The position numbers and the translations under genes were made by a program. Of a DNA stretch of 56,721 nt, positions 8,436 to 16,828 are shown one piece after another. The first letter of the stretch is position 1. Every line of letters starts with the position of its first letter. Source of the stretch: Nocardia ninae NBRC 108245 (GTDB taxonomy: Bacteria; Actinomycetota; Actinomycetes; Mycobacteriales; Mycobacteriaceae); the NCBI RefSeq assembly GCF_007990755.1, contig NZ_BJXA01000059.1, positions 1-56,721 on the forward strand. Reading direction: 5' to 3'. The notes beneath the pieces were generated by a model. It ran no database searches. It saw only the letters and a list, made by a program, of their open reading frames with translations, and was not told the origin of the DNA.

Positions 8436-8512
8436 TGCCACGTTCGCGCGTCCAGCTCGCTTTGATCGCCCTGCTCGTCCTCGTCGTGGTTGCCTGGCTC
8501 GTCACGCGCTGA
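8435..8512 (+). CDS. 25-residue single-span membrane microprotein
   Basis: ATG at 8435 overlaps the previous stop (TGATG at 8433-8437), and the ORF ends with TGA at 8510-8512. The peptide starts MPRSRVQLA, has a continuous hydrophobic stretch (LIALLVLVVVAWLV) and ends TR. The layout (basic N-terminus, one helix, translational coupling to a membrane gene) is that of a real membrane microprotein that may associate with the 87-aa partner. It is too short for standard gene callers. Confidence 0.55.
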   Translation: MPRSRVQLALIALLVLVVVAWLVTR

Positions 8513-8662
8513 CCCCCCGCGACCAGCTCATCCGTTCAACGGTGCGGCCCGACAGTCCGGGTCGGCCGCGCACGTGCTGACTTCCCGCACACGGACTCGC
8601 CGTCCTGACACGCGTGCGTTTGTCAAAATGTGTGCGGCGGGCTTCCACGGCGGTGGCCAGCG

Positions 8663-9724
8663 CTAGTTCTCCCGCTCGCCCATCCGCCAGTCGTTGAACC
8701 GCTTGCCGATCTTGGACACCGTCTCGCCGACCTCCTGGCCCACCGTCCCGACCGCGGCACCGACATCGCGGCCGAGGTTGCGCACAGTGCGGATCAGCGG
8801 GTCCTCGGACTGGTCGAAATTGGTGCGGTAGGTGCGGGCGGCGCCCTTGATCTCCTCGGTGAGGCTGGTGTTCTTGTCCTGATCGCGCCGGGGATAGTCG
8901 CCGGCGAGCATGCGGTCGTATTCACCGCTCTGGATCCACCGGCGCAACTCGGCGGCGCGCAGCACGGAGAACGGGTGGCTCTGCAACTCCAGGTTGAGCA
9001 GTTTCAGCACGCCGTCGCGCAGATCGCCGGACCGCTCGTAATCGTCGGCCTGCGCGAGGAATGCACCGTGGTTCATCTCCTTGATCCAGGTGCCGCCGGC
9101 CGTCTTCATGTGTACCCGCACCGAGGCGTCGACATCCTGTCCGCACAGCAGCCCGGCCCGGTCGCCGGACAGCTCGGACTTGCGGCTCCATTCCATCAGC
9201 GCGGCCACGATCGCGCGTAAAGCCCAGCCGCCCACCGGCATCCAGCCGATGCTCGCGGAGATGCGCAGCAAATGCATGAGCATGGTGCGGTACACCGCGT
9301 GCCCGGACAGGGCGTGACCCAGCTCGTGGCCGACGATGAAACGCAACTCCTCGGTATCCATCAGGTCGATGAGACCGGTGGTCAGCACGATGAACGGCTG
9401 GTCCATGCCGATGGTGAAGGCATTCACCTGCGGGCTCTGCAGCACGAACATCTCCGGCGTGGTGCGGGCATCGAGCACGGCGACGCAGTCCTCGCGCAAT
9501 TGATGCAGCGAACGGAACTGTCGTTCGTCGACCCGAACCGCCGTCGCCAGGTACAGCAGGCGGTGCTGGCGTTCTTGCAGCAAACCGGACAATGTACGCA
9601 GCACAGTGTCGAAACCGGACAGCGTGCGCAGCGCGACCAAGGCGGTCCGGTCGGCCGGGTGCTCCCACGCGCGAGTGCTGATGCCGGGAAACCTCGTGCG
9701 TATGCGATCCGGGCTGGTAGTCAT
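8663..9724 (-). CDS. M48-family zinc metalloprotease
   Basis: A 353-residue protein with the zinc motif HELGH at residues 133-137, preceded by a typical M48 core (NAFTIGMDQPFIVLTTGLIDLMD, about 101-123) and followed by a hydrophobic segment (about 150-180) and the third-ligand region around EWSRKSELSGDRAGLL. The C-terminal 55 residues (RTVRNLGRDVGAAVGTVGQEVGETV) are amphipathic and of unknown role. No N-terminal signal, so the catalytic domain is probably cytoplasmic or membrane-associated. Members are HtpX-like membrane quality-control proteases. It diverges from the sulfate transport operon and shares a 360-bp upstream region with it. Confidence 0.85.
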   Translation of the reverse strand: MTTSPDRIRTRFPGISTRAWEHPADRTALVALRTLSGFDTVLRTLSGLLQERQHRLLYLATAVRVDERQFRSLHQLREDCVAVLDARTTPEMFVLQSPQVNAFTIGMDQPFIVLTTGLIDLMDTEELRFIVGHELGHALSGHAVYRTMLMHLLRISASIGWMPVGGWALRAIVAALMEWSRKSELSGDRAGLLCGQDVDASVRVHMKTAGGTWIKEMNHGAFLAQADDYERSGDLRDGVLKLLNLELQSHPFSVLRAAELRRWIQSGEYDRMLAGDYPRRDQDKNTSLTEEIKGAARTYRTNFDQSEDPLIRTVRNLGRDVGAAVGTVGQEVGETVSKIGKRFNDWRMGEREN

Positions 9725-9756
9725 GGGATGAAACCCCCCTCTTCCTGGAGCTCTGT

Positions 9757-9766
9757 GATTCGAATC
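9757..9766. promoter_or_regulatory. 10-bp palindrome upstream of the subI leader promoter
   Basis: GATTCGAATC is a perfect palindrome located about where the -35 element of the 9784-9789 promoter would be. It is a candidate operator; the regulator is unknown. It is not part of a tRNA. Confidence 0.35.
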
Positions 9767-9783
9767 GAGGCCGTGGCCTCTGC

Positions 9784-9789
9784 TACAGT
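9784..9789 (+). promoter_or_regulatory. -10 element for a leaderless transcript
   Basis: TACAGT lies 6 nt before the GTG at 9796, the spacing expected when transcription starts on or next to the start codon. No convincing -35 hexamer is visible. Confidence 0.5.
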
Positions 9790-9795
9790 CTGCCC

Positions 9796-9885
9796 GTGTC
9801 TTCGAATGCCGTCCCGCAGGTCCGCCATGAACTGGCGTTGATCGCGGTCGGCAACCTCGCGGTCGCCGACATTCTCTGTCGCTGA
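9796..9885 (+). CDS. Leaderless upstream ORF of the sulfate-transport operon (29 codons, Cys near stop)
   Basis: GTG TCT TCG opens a 29-codon frame ending ADILCR and TGA, with the only Cys codon two codons before the stop. It directly follows a -10 box and has no room for a Shine-Dalgarno, so it is probably leaderless. In mycobacteria, leaderless short ORFs with Cys codons act as cysteine-responsive attenuators of sulfur operons. The position (204 bp before subI, just before stem-loops with a T-run) fits that role. Function here is inference. Confidence 0.55.
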   Translation: MSSNAVPQVRHELALIAVGNLAVADILCR

Positions 9886-9898
9886 TCGGCGACCGGGC

Positions 9899-9950
9899 AC
9901 GTCTGCACGTCCCTCCCTCGTAGACTGGCGTGCAACTTTTTCGCAGACGT
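9899..9950 (+). promoter_or_regulatory. Attenuator-like overlapping stem-loops in the subI leader
   Basis: ACGTCTGC (9899-9906) pairs perfectly with GCAGACGT (9943-9950). TGCACG (9904-9909) pairs with CGTGCA (9929-9934), which is followed by AC and five Ts (9937-9941). The two left arms share three bases, so the structures compete. The inner one resembles an intrinsic terminator and the outer one would mask it. This is 14 nt after the stop of the upstream ORF. Confidence 0.5.
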
Positions 9951-10088
9951 CCCCGAACCCCGGCGGCCTACCCGGCCGACAGTCGCGCCACAGCCGCATC
10001 GAAGCGGCGGCAGGTCTACCGATCCATCGCAGTCTTCGCTGCCGCTCGAGATTCCCGAGCAGGCGGTCCGTAGGAAAGGTCCACCCCG

Positions 10089-11135
10089 ATGTCTCGCAAA
10101 TTCTGGCTCACTCCGCGCCGACGTAGCGCCGTCGCCGCAGTCACCGCATTCGCGGCGGTCGCCCTCACCGCGTGCGGCGGCGGAGCCAGCGACACGGTCG
10201 GCGGTGGCGGCGCGGACGGCAGCGGCGGCACGCTGAATCTCTACGCCTACGCGGTCCCCAAGCCCGGCTTCGACAAGGTCGCCGCCGAGTTCAACAAGAC
10301 CGAAAAGGGCAAGAACGTCATCGTCAACGGCTCCTACGGCGCGTCGGGCGACCAATCCCGCAAGGTCAAGGACGGCGCCGAGGCCGACCTGGTGAACTTC
10401 TCGGTCGAGCCCGACATCACCCGACTGGTCGACGCCGGTTTGGTCGACACGAACTGGAATGCCGACGCCACCAAGGGAATTCCGTTCGGCTCGGTCGTCG
10501 CGATCGTGGTCCGCAAGGGCAACCCGAAGGGCATCAAGGACTGGGACGACCTGCTGAAGCCGGGCATCGAGGTGGTCACCCCGAACCCGTTCAGCTCCGG
10601 CTCGGCCAAGTGGAACCTGCTCGCCCCCTACGCGGCCAAGTCCGAGGGCGGCAAGAACCCCCAGGCGGGTCTGGACTACCTGAGCCAGCTGGTGTCCAAG
10701 GATCACGTGAAGGTGCAGCCGAAGTCGGGTCGCGAGGCCACCGAGACCTTCCTGCAGGGCACCGGCGACGTGCTGCTCAGCTACGAGAACGAGGCACTGT
10801 TCTCCGAGCGCAACGGCGACCAGATCGAGCACTTCGTGCCGCCGGTCACCTTCAAGATCGAGAACCCGGTCGCGGTGCTGAAGTCGAGCAAGAACCAGGA
10901 GAAGGCGCTCGCCTTCCGCGACTTCCTCTACACCGCCGAGGGTCAGAAGGCTTGGGCGCAAGCGGGTTTCCGCCCGGTCGACCCGAAGGTGGCGGCCGAT
11001 TTCAGCACCGATTTCCCGACCCCGCAGCAGTTGTGGACCATCGCCGACCTGGGCGGCTGGAAGGCCGTGGACAAGGAGCTGTTCACGCCGAACACCGGCT
11101 CCGTCGCGGTGATCTACGACAAGGCGACCAAGTAA
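10089..11135 (+). CDS. subI: Sulfate ABC transporter substrate-binding lipoprotein
   Basis: A 348-residue lipoprotein: signal peptide with Arg-rich start, then lipobox LTAC with Cys29, then a Gly/Ser linker. The mature part is a type-2 periplasmic sulfate-binding fold (NLYAYAVPKPGFDKVAAEF, VNGSYGASGDQSRKV, DLVNFSVEPDITRLV, NPFSSGSAKWNLLAPYA, VLLSYENEA), matching SubI/Sbp/CysP proteins. AGGAAAGG precedes the ATG. It is the first structural gene of subI-cysT-cysW-cysA, with 31 bp to cysT. It captures sulfate (or thiosulfate) outside the membrane. Control is probably by the leader ORF and stem-loops upstream. Confidence 0.93.
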   Translation: MSRKFWLTPRRRSAVAAVTAFAAVALTACGGGASDTVGGGGADGSGGTLNLYAYAVPKPGFDKVAAEFNKTEKGKNVIVNGSYGASGDQSRKVKDGAEADLVNFSVEPDITRLVDAGLVDTNWNADATKGIPFGSVVAIVVRKGNPKGIKDWDDLLKPGIEVVTPNPFSSGSAKWNLLAPYAAKSEGGKNPQAGLDYLSQLVSKDHVKVQPKSGREATETFLQGTGDVLLSYENEALFSERNGDQIEHFVPPVTFKIENPVAVLKSSKNQEKALAFRDFLYTAEGQKAWAQAGFRPVDPKVAADFSTDFPTPQQLWTIADLGGWKAVDKELFTPNTGSVAVIYDKATK

Positions 11136-11166
11136 CCGGCTCCGGCACACGGGATACTGGACGACT

Positions 11167-12051
11167 GTGACTGACACCAGCACCGCCGGGATCGGCACGA
11201 AGCCCGCTCCCGGCGGTACCCCGAACACCGGCCGGTGGAATTGGTCCTGGCTGCGCGTGACCGGCTCGGTGGGCCCGCTCGGCATCGCCACCGCGGTGCT
11301 CTGGCTCAGCATCATCGTGCTGCTGCCACTGGCCGCACTGACCGTCACCTCCTTCGAGGACGGCTGGTCCGGCTTCTGGGACGCGGTCACCGCGCCCGCC
11401 GCGCTGGACTCGCTGCGCATCACCGTGCTCGTCTCGGTGGTGGTCGCGGTGATCAACGTGGTGATGGGCACGCTCATCGCCTGGGTGCTCGTCCGCGACG
11501 ACTTCCCGGGCAAGGGCATCGTCAACGGGCTGATCGATCTGCCGTTCGCCTTGCCGACGATCGTGGCCAGCATCGTGCTGCTGTCCCTGTACGGTCCGCA
11601 GAGCCCGATCGATATCCACCTCAACGCAACTCAGCCCGGGCTGGTCGTGGCGCTGGCGTTCGTCACGTTGCCGTTCGTGGTTCGCTCGGTGCAGCCGGTG
11701 CTCATCGAGGCCGACCGCGAGGTGGAGCAGGCCGCGCTCTCGCTCGGCGCGGACAACTGGACCACCTTCCGCCGCATCGTATTACCCACCTTGGCTCCCG
11801 CGGTCATCTCCGGCGGCGGGCTCGCCTTCGCCCGTGCCATCGGCGAATACGGCTCGGTGGTGCTGATCGGCGGGGCGATCCCGCGCGAGACAGAAATGGC
11901 CTCGCAGTACATCCAGAAGCAGATCGAGATCGATCGCCCGATCAACGCGGCCGCGGTTTCGGTTGCGCTGCTGGCGATTTCGTTCGTGTCGCTGCTCGTG
12001 CTGCGCTTGCTCGCCGAGCGCAGTGTGCGGAAAGAGCAGGAGACGCGATGA
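11167..12051 (+). CDS. cysT: Sulfate ABC transporter permease CysT
   Basis: A 294-residue inner-membrane permease with a GTG start and about six membrane segments. The EAA-loop signature is visible (EQAALSLGADNWTTFRRIVLPTLAPAV, about residues 190-215), which contacts the CysA ATPase. A 30-residue Gly/Pro-rich N-terminus precedes the first helix. It overlaps cysW by ATGA (12048-12051), implying coupled translation. It forms the channel with CysW. Confidence 0.93.
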   Translation: MTDTSTAGIGTKPAPGGTPNTGRWNWSWLRVTGSVGPLGIATAVLWLSIIVLLPLAALTVTSFEDGWSGFWDAVTAPAALDSLRITVLVSVVVAVINVVMGTLIAWVLVRDDFPGKGIVNGLIDLPFALPTIVASIVLLSLYGPQSPIDIHLNATQPGLVVALAFVTLPFVVRSVQPVLIEADREVEQAALSLGADNWTTFRRIVLPTLAPAVISGGGLAFARAIGEYGSVVLIGGAIPRETEMASQYIQKQIEIDRPINAAAVSVALLAISFVSLLVLRLLAERSVRKEQETR

Positions 12052-12854
12052 ATCTGTCTTGGCCCACCCGGATTTCGCTGCGCGTCGTCGCGCTGGGCTA
12101 CCTGTTCGTGCTGCTGGTGCTGCCGCTTATCATCATTCTGCTGCGCACTTTCGAAAAGGGCATCGGCGCGTTCATCGACTCGATCACGACGCCGGCGGCC
12201 ATCTCGGCGTTCCAGCTGTCGATGATCATCGTGGCGATCGTGGTCCCGTTGAACGTCATTTTCGGCATCTTCACCGCGCTCGCACTGGTGCGCGGAAAGT
12301 TCCCGGGGCGCACTCTGGTTCAGGGCATCGTCGACCTGCCGTTCGCGGTCTCGCCGGTGGTCGTTGGTGTCGCGTTGATCCTGCTGTGGGGTGCCAACGG
12401 CTGGTTCGGCGGGCTCGAGAGCGTCGGCTTCAAGGTGATCTTCGGCCTGCCCGGCATGGTGATCGCCACCATCTTCGTCACGTTGCCGTTCGTGGTGCGT
12501 GAGGTCGAGCCGGTGCTGCACGAGATCGGTGACGAACAGGAACAAGCGGCCACTACCCTCGGCGCCACCCGGTGGCAGACGTTCTGGCGAATCACGCTGC
12601 CCGCCATCCGCTGGGGCCTCACCTACGGCGTGGTGCTCACCGTGGCCCGCGCCCTCGGTGAATTCGGCGCGGTGATCATGGTGTCGTCCGCGCAGCCCGG
12701 CAAGTCGCAGACGCTGACGCTGCTGGTGCACGGCCGATACATCAACGACCACAACACCTTCGGCGCCTACTCCGCCGCGACCCTGCTGATGGGCCTTGCC
12801 CTCGTGACACTCCTGTTGATGACCCTCCTCGAACGCAAGCGGGGCACTAAATGA
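12048..12854 (+). CDS. cysW: Sulfate ABC transporter permease CysW
   Basis: A 268-residue permease starting at the ATG that overlaps the cysT stop; the frame is open further upstream inside cysT, but that part is a shadow. It has six hydrophobic segments and an EAA loop ([26 protein letters not shown], about residues 165-190). It ends with ATGA overlapping cysA. It pairs with CysT in the importer. Confidence 0.93.
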   Translation: MNLSWPTRISLRVVALGYLFVLLVLPLIIILLRTFEKGIGAFIDSITTPAAISAFQLSMIIVAIVVPLNVIFGIFTALALVRGKFPGRTLVQGIVDLPFAVSPVVVGVALILLWGANGWFGGLESVGFKVIFGLPGMVIATIFVTLPFVVREVEPVLHEIGDEQEQAATTLGATRWQTFWRITLPAIRWGLTYGVVLTVARALGEFGAVIMVSSAQPGKSQTLTLLVHGRYINDHNTFGAYSAATLLMGLALVTLLLMTLLERKRGTK

Positions 12855-13846
12855 TCACCGTGACCAATGCGAAGAAGAACTACGGTTCGTTCGCCGCGCT
12901 CGACGACGTCACCATCGATATCCCCTCCGGCGAGCTGACCGCCCTGCTCGGGCCCTCCGGTTCCGGCAAATCGACGCTGCTGCGCTCGATCGCCGGACTG
13001 GAATCGCTCGACTCCGGCATCGTGCTGATCGCGGGCAACAACGTGACCAGGGTGCCGCCGCAGAAACGCGACATCGGTTTCGTCTTCCAGCATTACGCCG
13101 CGTTCAAGCACATGACCGTCCGCGACAATGTGGCGTTCGGTCTGAAGATCCGCAAGCGGCCCAAGGCCGAAATCGCCAAGCGGGTAGACGAATTGCTCGG
13201 CATCGTCGGCCTCGACGGCTTCCAGCACCGGTACCCGGCGCAGCTGTCCGGCGGTCAGCGTCAGCGGATGGCGCTTGCGCGCGCGCTCGCTGTCGACCCG
13301 CAGGTGCTGCTGCTCGACGAGCCGTTCGGCGCGCTGGACGCCAAAGTTCGTGCTGATCTGCGTACTTGGCTGCGCAGGCTGCACGAGGAGGTCCACGTGA
13401 CCACCGTGCTGGTCACCCACGATCAGGAGGAGGCCCTGGACGTGGCCGATCGGATCGCGGTGATGAACAAGGGGCGCATCGAGCAGATCGGCACGCCGGA
13501 GGATGTATACGACCGGCCTGCCAATGAATTCGTGATGTCCTTCCTCGGTGCGGTCGCGCGGCTCAACGGACATCTGGTGCGGCCGCACGATATTCGGGTC
13601 GGGCGGGAGCCGAGTATGTCGCTGGCCGAGCACGAGGGGACTGCCGAATCCGCAGGTGTTACCAGGGCGACCGTTGAACGGGTCGTGCATCTGGGCTTCG
13701 AGGTCCGGGTCGAACTGCGCAATGCGGCGACCGGTGATCTGTTCGCAGCGCAGGTGACGCGTGGTGACGCAGAGGCGTTGCGGTTGGCCGACGGCGAGAC
13801 GGTTTACGCACGGGCGACGCGGATTCCGGAGTTGCCTGCGCACTGA
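12851..13846 (+). CDS. cysA: Sulfate ABC transporter ATPase CysA
   Basis: A 331-residue ATPase: Walker A GPSGSGKS (34-41), Q-loop FVFQHYAAF, signature LSGGQ (132-136), Walker [12 protein letters not shown] (about 153-163), switch [14 protein letters not shown]. Residues from about 235 form a TOBE-like C-terminal regulatory domain. Start overlaps the cysW stop (ATGA). Last gene of the transport operon; it supplies energy for sulfate import. Confidence 0.94.
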   Translation: MITVTNAKKNYGSFAALDDVTIDIPSGELTALLGPSGSGKSTLLRSIAGLESLDSGIVLIAGNNVTRVPPQKRDIGFVFQHYAAFKHMTVRDNVAFGLKIRKRPKAEIAKRVDELLGIVGLDGFQHRYPAQLSGGQRQRMALARALAVDPQVLLLDEPFGALDAKVRADLRTWLRRLHEEVHVTTVLVTHDQEEALDVADRIAVMNKGRIEQIGTPEDVYDRPANEFVMSFLGAVARLNGHLVRPHDIRVGREPSMSLAEHEGTAESAGVTRATVERVVHLGFEVRVELRNAATGDLFAAQVTRGDAEALRLADGETVYARATRIPELPAH

Positions 13847-14413
13847 TCGGTGGGCAGTCCGATTCGGGCTGTGCTTGCGCGGTAGAGCATCCGGCTGCTG
13901 GAGCGTTGCTGATCTTGTGCTGACGCAAGAAGATCCCGTCATTGGTGCCGTCGGAAGTGGATCGTGTCAAGCCCTGCAAACGGGCGAGGCGCCTTATCTG
14001 GACGGGTGCTTGAGAGGGCTGAGGTGAGAGTCTCGCGTTTCTCGCACCCGCGGGTCGGGACAGTATCCGCCTCCGGCGGTCTTCTGTCCGGACTTCGGGA
14101 GATTGTTAGGGGCTATCACAGCATGTGAGAACGTGTATTCGCGCCAGGTGCCCGACGTTCACACGGTTGTTGTGGGTCTCCGCAAACACGGACGGGACAC
14201 CCGCGAATATCGGCGTGTCGCAGTGCGATCCGGCCGTCGCCGCATTCGCCGCCGTCCAGGGCAGGTGACCAGGATGGATGCTTGTGCTATGCAACCTGTT
14301 CCAAAACAGGCGGGCTGCGGACAACAGGGTGTCCGGTGGTTGGCAGGCGGGTCGCGGAGTGGTTGCGTGGACGGAGTTCGAAGCAAATCGGATCGGCGAT
14401 CAGGTGGATTGCG
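13847..14413. other. 567-bp intergenic region, no supportable gene
   Basis: The open frames here lack ribosome-binding sites and recognisable products. The only sites worth noting are AGGTGG (14402-14407), the likely ribosome-binding site of the next gene, and a Cys-rich frame extending it upstream from 14282, which I reject. No T-run terminator was seen after cysA. Confidence 0.5.
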
Positions 14414-15583
14414 ATGGCGGTTGGTCTGGGTTTGAGCATCGGCACGGTGAACACGGTCTCCGCGCTCGCGGAGGAAGGTTCAGCGAAGGCGCCGCCGGGC
14501 CGCCGATGGGCCCAGCGCTCCCAATCCATCACCCGCCGAACAACTCTCACGTTCGATAGCACGGGCCTGGCCCGCGTCGGCATGATTCCGCGGCACGGGC
14601 GCGCGATCATCGAGTTCGCCGATCTCACCCAGCGTTCGATCATGTCGGCGCGGGTGGGTCACCGCGCGTTGTCGCCGGCGGACCTGGTCGCGGTGGTGGC
14701 CGAGAGTCTCATCTCCGAAACCCTGCTGGAGCATCCGCATTGTGACGGGCACGGCAGCGATGTCGGTATCGCGCTGACCTACCCGGCGCGCTACGCCGAG
14801 TCGCACGTCGACGATCTGCGGGCCTCGCTCGACGCCATCGGTCTCGGTCATGTCGCGCTGGTCGCCGAACCCATCGCGGCGGCGACCTGGCTGGAAGCCG
14901 ATCGTGGCCCGCTCATGCCGGGGCTTGCCCTGATCTACGACCTAGGCGGCGCGAGTCTCGACGTCACGTTGGTTCGGGTCGGCGCAGGCTGTCCGATCAA
15001 TCCCATAGTCGGCGAGCCGATGCGTTCCGCCGAGTTCGGCGGCCGGGCCTTCGGCGCGCTCGTCGCCTCGCGGGCCGGGCACGGATTGCCCTCGGCCTCG
15101 ATCTCCGGTTCGGTCACCGGCACGACCGCGGACGAGTTACGCACCAAGCATGTGCGCTCGTCGTTGGAACTGGTCTACCGATGTCTGCGCGTCGCGGACG
15201 TCACCATGGCCGACGTCGACTGCGTCTTAGTAGTCGGCGGCGCGGCTCGGCCGGTCGAGGTGGCCCAGGTGCTGGCGGGCGAGCTGGCGCGGCCGGTGAT
15301 CACCGCGCCCGATCCGGAGCGCACGATCGCCGACGGGGCGGCGATCATCGGCCGCCGGGCCGCCGTCGCCGCCGAGGAGGCCGCGGGTAAGCACCACGGC
15401 AAGCGGCGCGGTGGCGGCGCGCACAGGGCGGCTACCCGGGCCTTGGTGCTGTCGCAGCGGACCAAGCAGCGGCTGACCAAGGTCGCGACGGCCGCGGGGT
15501 TGTCCGTCGCGGGTGTCGGCCTGGCGCTCGCGTTGCCCGCCGACGGGGTGATCGTGGGGTTGGCGCAGCTCGGGCTGCGGTAA
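14414..15583 (+). CDS. Hsp70-like ATPase-domain protein with C-terminal membrane segment
   Basis: A 389-residue protein with actin/Hsp70-type nucleotide motifs: phosphate 1 GLSIGTVNTVSA (N-terminus), phosphate 2 LIYDLGGASLDVTLV (about residue 175), adenosine motif CVLVVGGAARPVEV (about 275). It lacks the Hsp70 substrate-binding domain. A basic linker (KHHGKRRGGGAHRAA) leads to one hydrophobic segment near the C-terminus (AAGLSVAGVGLALALP). ATG at 14414 is chosen because AGGTGG lies 6 nt upstream and the protein then starts like its paralogue at 20916. Such actinobacterial Hsp70-like membrane proteins have no assigned substrate. Monocistronic by its surroundings. Confidence 0.75.
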   Translation: MAVGLGLSIGTVNTVSALAEEGSAKAPPGRRWAQRSQSITRRTTLTFDSTGLARVGMIPRHGRAIIEFADLTQRSIMSARVGHRALSPADLVAVVAESLISETLLEHPHCDGHGSDVGIALTYPARYAESHVDDLRASLDAIGLGHVALVAEPIAAATWLEADRGPLMPGLALIYDLGGASLDVTLVRVGAGCPINPIVGEPMRSAEFGGRAFGALVASRAGHGLPSASISGSVTGTTADELRTKHVRSSLELVYRCLRVADVTMADVDCVLVVGGAARPVEVAQVLAGELARPVITAPDPERTIADGAAIIGRRAAVAAEEAAGKHHGKRRGGGAHRAATRALVLSQRTKQRLTKVATAAGLSVAGVGLALALPADGVIVGLAQLGLR

Positions 15584-15590
15584 ACGGGGC

Positions 15591-15631
15591 GATCCGGTGG
15601 CGGCGGTGACGAGGGCGGCCGCCACCGGATC
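15591..15631 (+). terminator. Strong stem-loop after the Hsp70-like gene
   Basis: A perfect 14-bp inverted repeat (GATCCGGTGGCGGC at 15591-15604, GCCGCCACCGGATC at 15618-15631) with a 13-nt loop begins 7 bp after the stop. No T-run follows, as is common for actinobacterial hairpin terminators. Confidence 0.55.
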
Positions 15632-15644
15632 CTCTGAACGTTGC

Positions 15645-15692
15645 GGCCGCGACGGCCTGCTTCCCCTATGTAGGGGACTGGCGGTCGCGGCC
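15645..15692 (+). terminator. Second stem-loop after the Hsp70-like gene
   Basis: GGCCGCGAC (15645-15653) pairs with GTCGCGGCC (15684-15692) and encloses CCCCTA/TAGGGG (15663-15668 and 15671-15676). Ends near TCTT. Probably a tandem terminator with the preceding hairpin. Confidence 0.45.
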
Positions 15693-15751
15693 TCTTGGCG
15701 TTTCTCCGTCGCCGGTTCCCATGATCGTTCGTCCAGATGTGTCTTCGTGGG

Positions 15752-15780
15752 TTGACGTGACCTTCTGTAGGTGTAACTAT
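15752..15780 (+). promoter_or_regulatory. Promoter of the AurF-like gene
   Basis: TTGACG (15752-15757) and AACTAT (15775-15780, or TAACTA one base earlier) with 16-17 bp between them resemble a SigA promoter, giving a short 5' leader to the ATG at 15823. Confidence 0.5.
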
Positions 15781-15822
15781 GGGAAACAGGTAAACGTTCT
15801 ACTAGGAGAGGCAGCGACGACG

Positions 15823-16827
15823 ATGTCTACAGCCGTGACGCCCCCGATCGATTCCGATCTGGAGAAGGCGCAGGAGTACGCCTCGAAGCTTCTGTTGCTC
15901 TCCGAGGGTTCGGTCAACAAGCATTTCGATCCCTTCGAGGACATCGACTGGGACAACCCCGACTTCGCCCCCGAAGCGGGACCGGAGCGGTGGATCCTGC
16001 CGGTCTCGGCCGACCCCCTCGGTCGCCACCCGTGGTACCTCGCGCAGTCCGAAGAGCGCAAGATCGCGATCGGCAAGTACCGCCAGGCCAACGTCGCCAA
16101 GGTCGGTCTGCAATTCGAGACGATCCTGATCAGCGGCATGGTGACGCACAACTTCGGCCTGCCCAACGGTTCCCCGGAATTCCGGTACTGCTCCCACGAG
16201 ATGATCGAGGAGCACAACCACACCCTGATGTTCCAGGAGATGGTGAACCGGATCGGTGAGGACGTACCGGGCATGGGCCCGCTCGTCCGGAAGTTCAAGT
16301 ACCTCGGCGCGCCCGTGGCCGCGCTGTTCCCGAATCTGTTCTTCATGGCGGTGCTGGCCGGCGAGGAGCCGATCGACCACATCCAGAAGGCGATTCTGCG
16401 CTCCGGCGAGGACGTGCACCCGATCATGCGCGGTGTGATGGCCATTCACGTCGCCGAGGAGGCGCGGCACATCTCGTTCGCCCACGAGTTCCTGAAAATC
16501 CATGTGCCGGAGGCGAAGCCGGGCAGCAAGTTCGTGCTGTCGATCGCCATGCCGATCGTCATGTACATCCTCGGCCGCTCGATCTTCACCCCGCCGCGGT
16601 CGTTCTGGCGCGAGTTCGACATCCCGGACTACGTCCGCAAGGAGCTGTTCTACGGCTCGAAGGAGTCCAAGCAGGAGTTCAGCGACTTCTTCGGTGACGT
16701 GCGCACGCTGGCCAAGGACATCGGCCTGATGAACCCGATCTCCAAGGCGGTCTGGAAGCTGCTCAAGATCGACGGCCACACCACTCGCTACCGTTCGGAG
16801 CCGTTGCGCGCGGTCAAGGCCGGCTGA
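15823..16827 (+). CDS. AurF-type diiron N-oxygenase family protein
   Basis: A 334-residue all-helical diiron protein. Putative ligands follow the AurF/CmlI pattern: E99, E130-x2-H133, E181 or E182, then H209-x3-E213-x2-H216. AurF enzymes oxidise arylamines to nitro compounds; substrates of the widespread actinobacterial homologues are mostly unknown. The ATG at 15823 is the best start; AGGAG (15804-15808) is 14 nt upstream, rather far. The gene is followed after 1 bp by an FprB-type ferredoxin reductase, which could supply electrons, so the pair probably forms a redox unit. No biosynthetic cluster surrounds it, so a housekeeping or lipid-related role is as likely as antibiotic synthesis. Confidence 0.85.
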   Translation: MSTAVTPPIDSDLEKAQEYASKLLLLSEGSVNKHFDPFEDIDWDNPDFAPEAGPERWILPVSADPLGRHPWYLAQSEERKIAIGKYRQANVAKVGLQFETILISGMVTHNFGLPNGSPEFRYCSHEMIEEHNHTLMFQEMVNRIGEDVPGMGPLVRKFKYLGAPVAALFPNLFFMAVLAGEEPIDHIQKAILRSGEDVHPIMRGVMAIHVAEEARHISFAHEFLKIHVPEAKPGSKFVLSIAMPIVMYILGRSIFTPPRSFWREFDIPDYVRKELFYGSKESKQEFSDFFGDVRTLAKDIGLMNPISKAVWKLLKIDGHTTRYRSEPLRAVKAG

Positions 16828-16828
16828 C

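Noticed and set aside
9757-9766. GATTCGAATC as a tRNA T-arm
   Set aside because: No acceptor or anticodon stems around it; better read as a palindromic regulatory site.
9783-11624. 613-codon minus-strand frame over subI and cysT
   Set aside because: Shadow of strongly supported transporter genes; low-complexity Arg/Ala composition.
12767-13942. 391-codon minus-strand frame over cysA
   Set aside because: Antisense of a clear ABC ATPase with all motifs.
14282-14413. N-terminal extension of the first Hsp70-like gene
   Set aside because: Cys- and Trp-containing stretch without homology to the paralogue; ATG at 14414 has a good ribosome-binding site.
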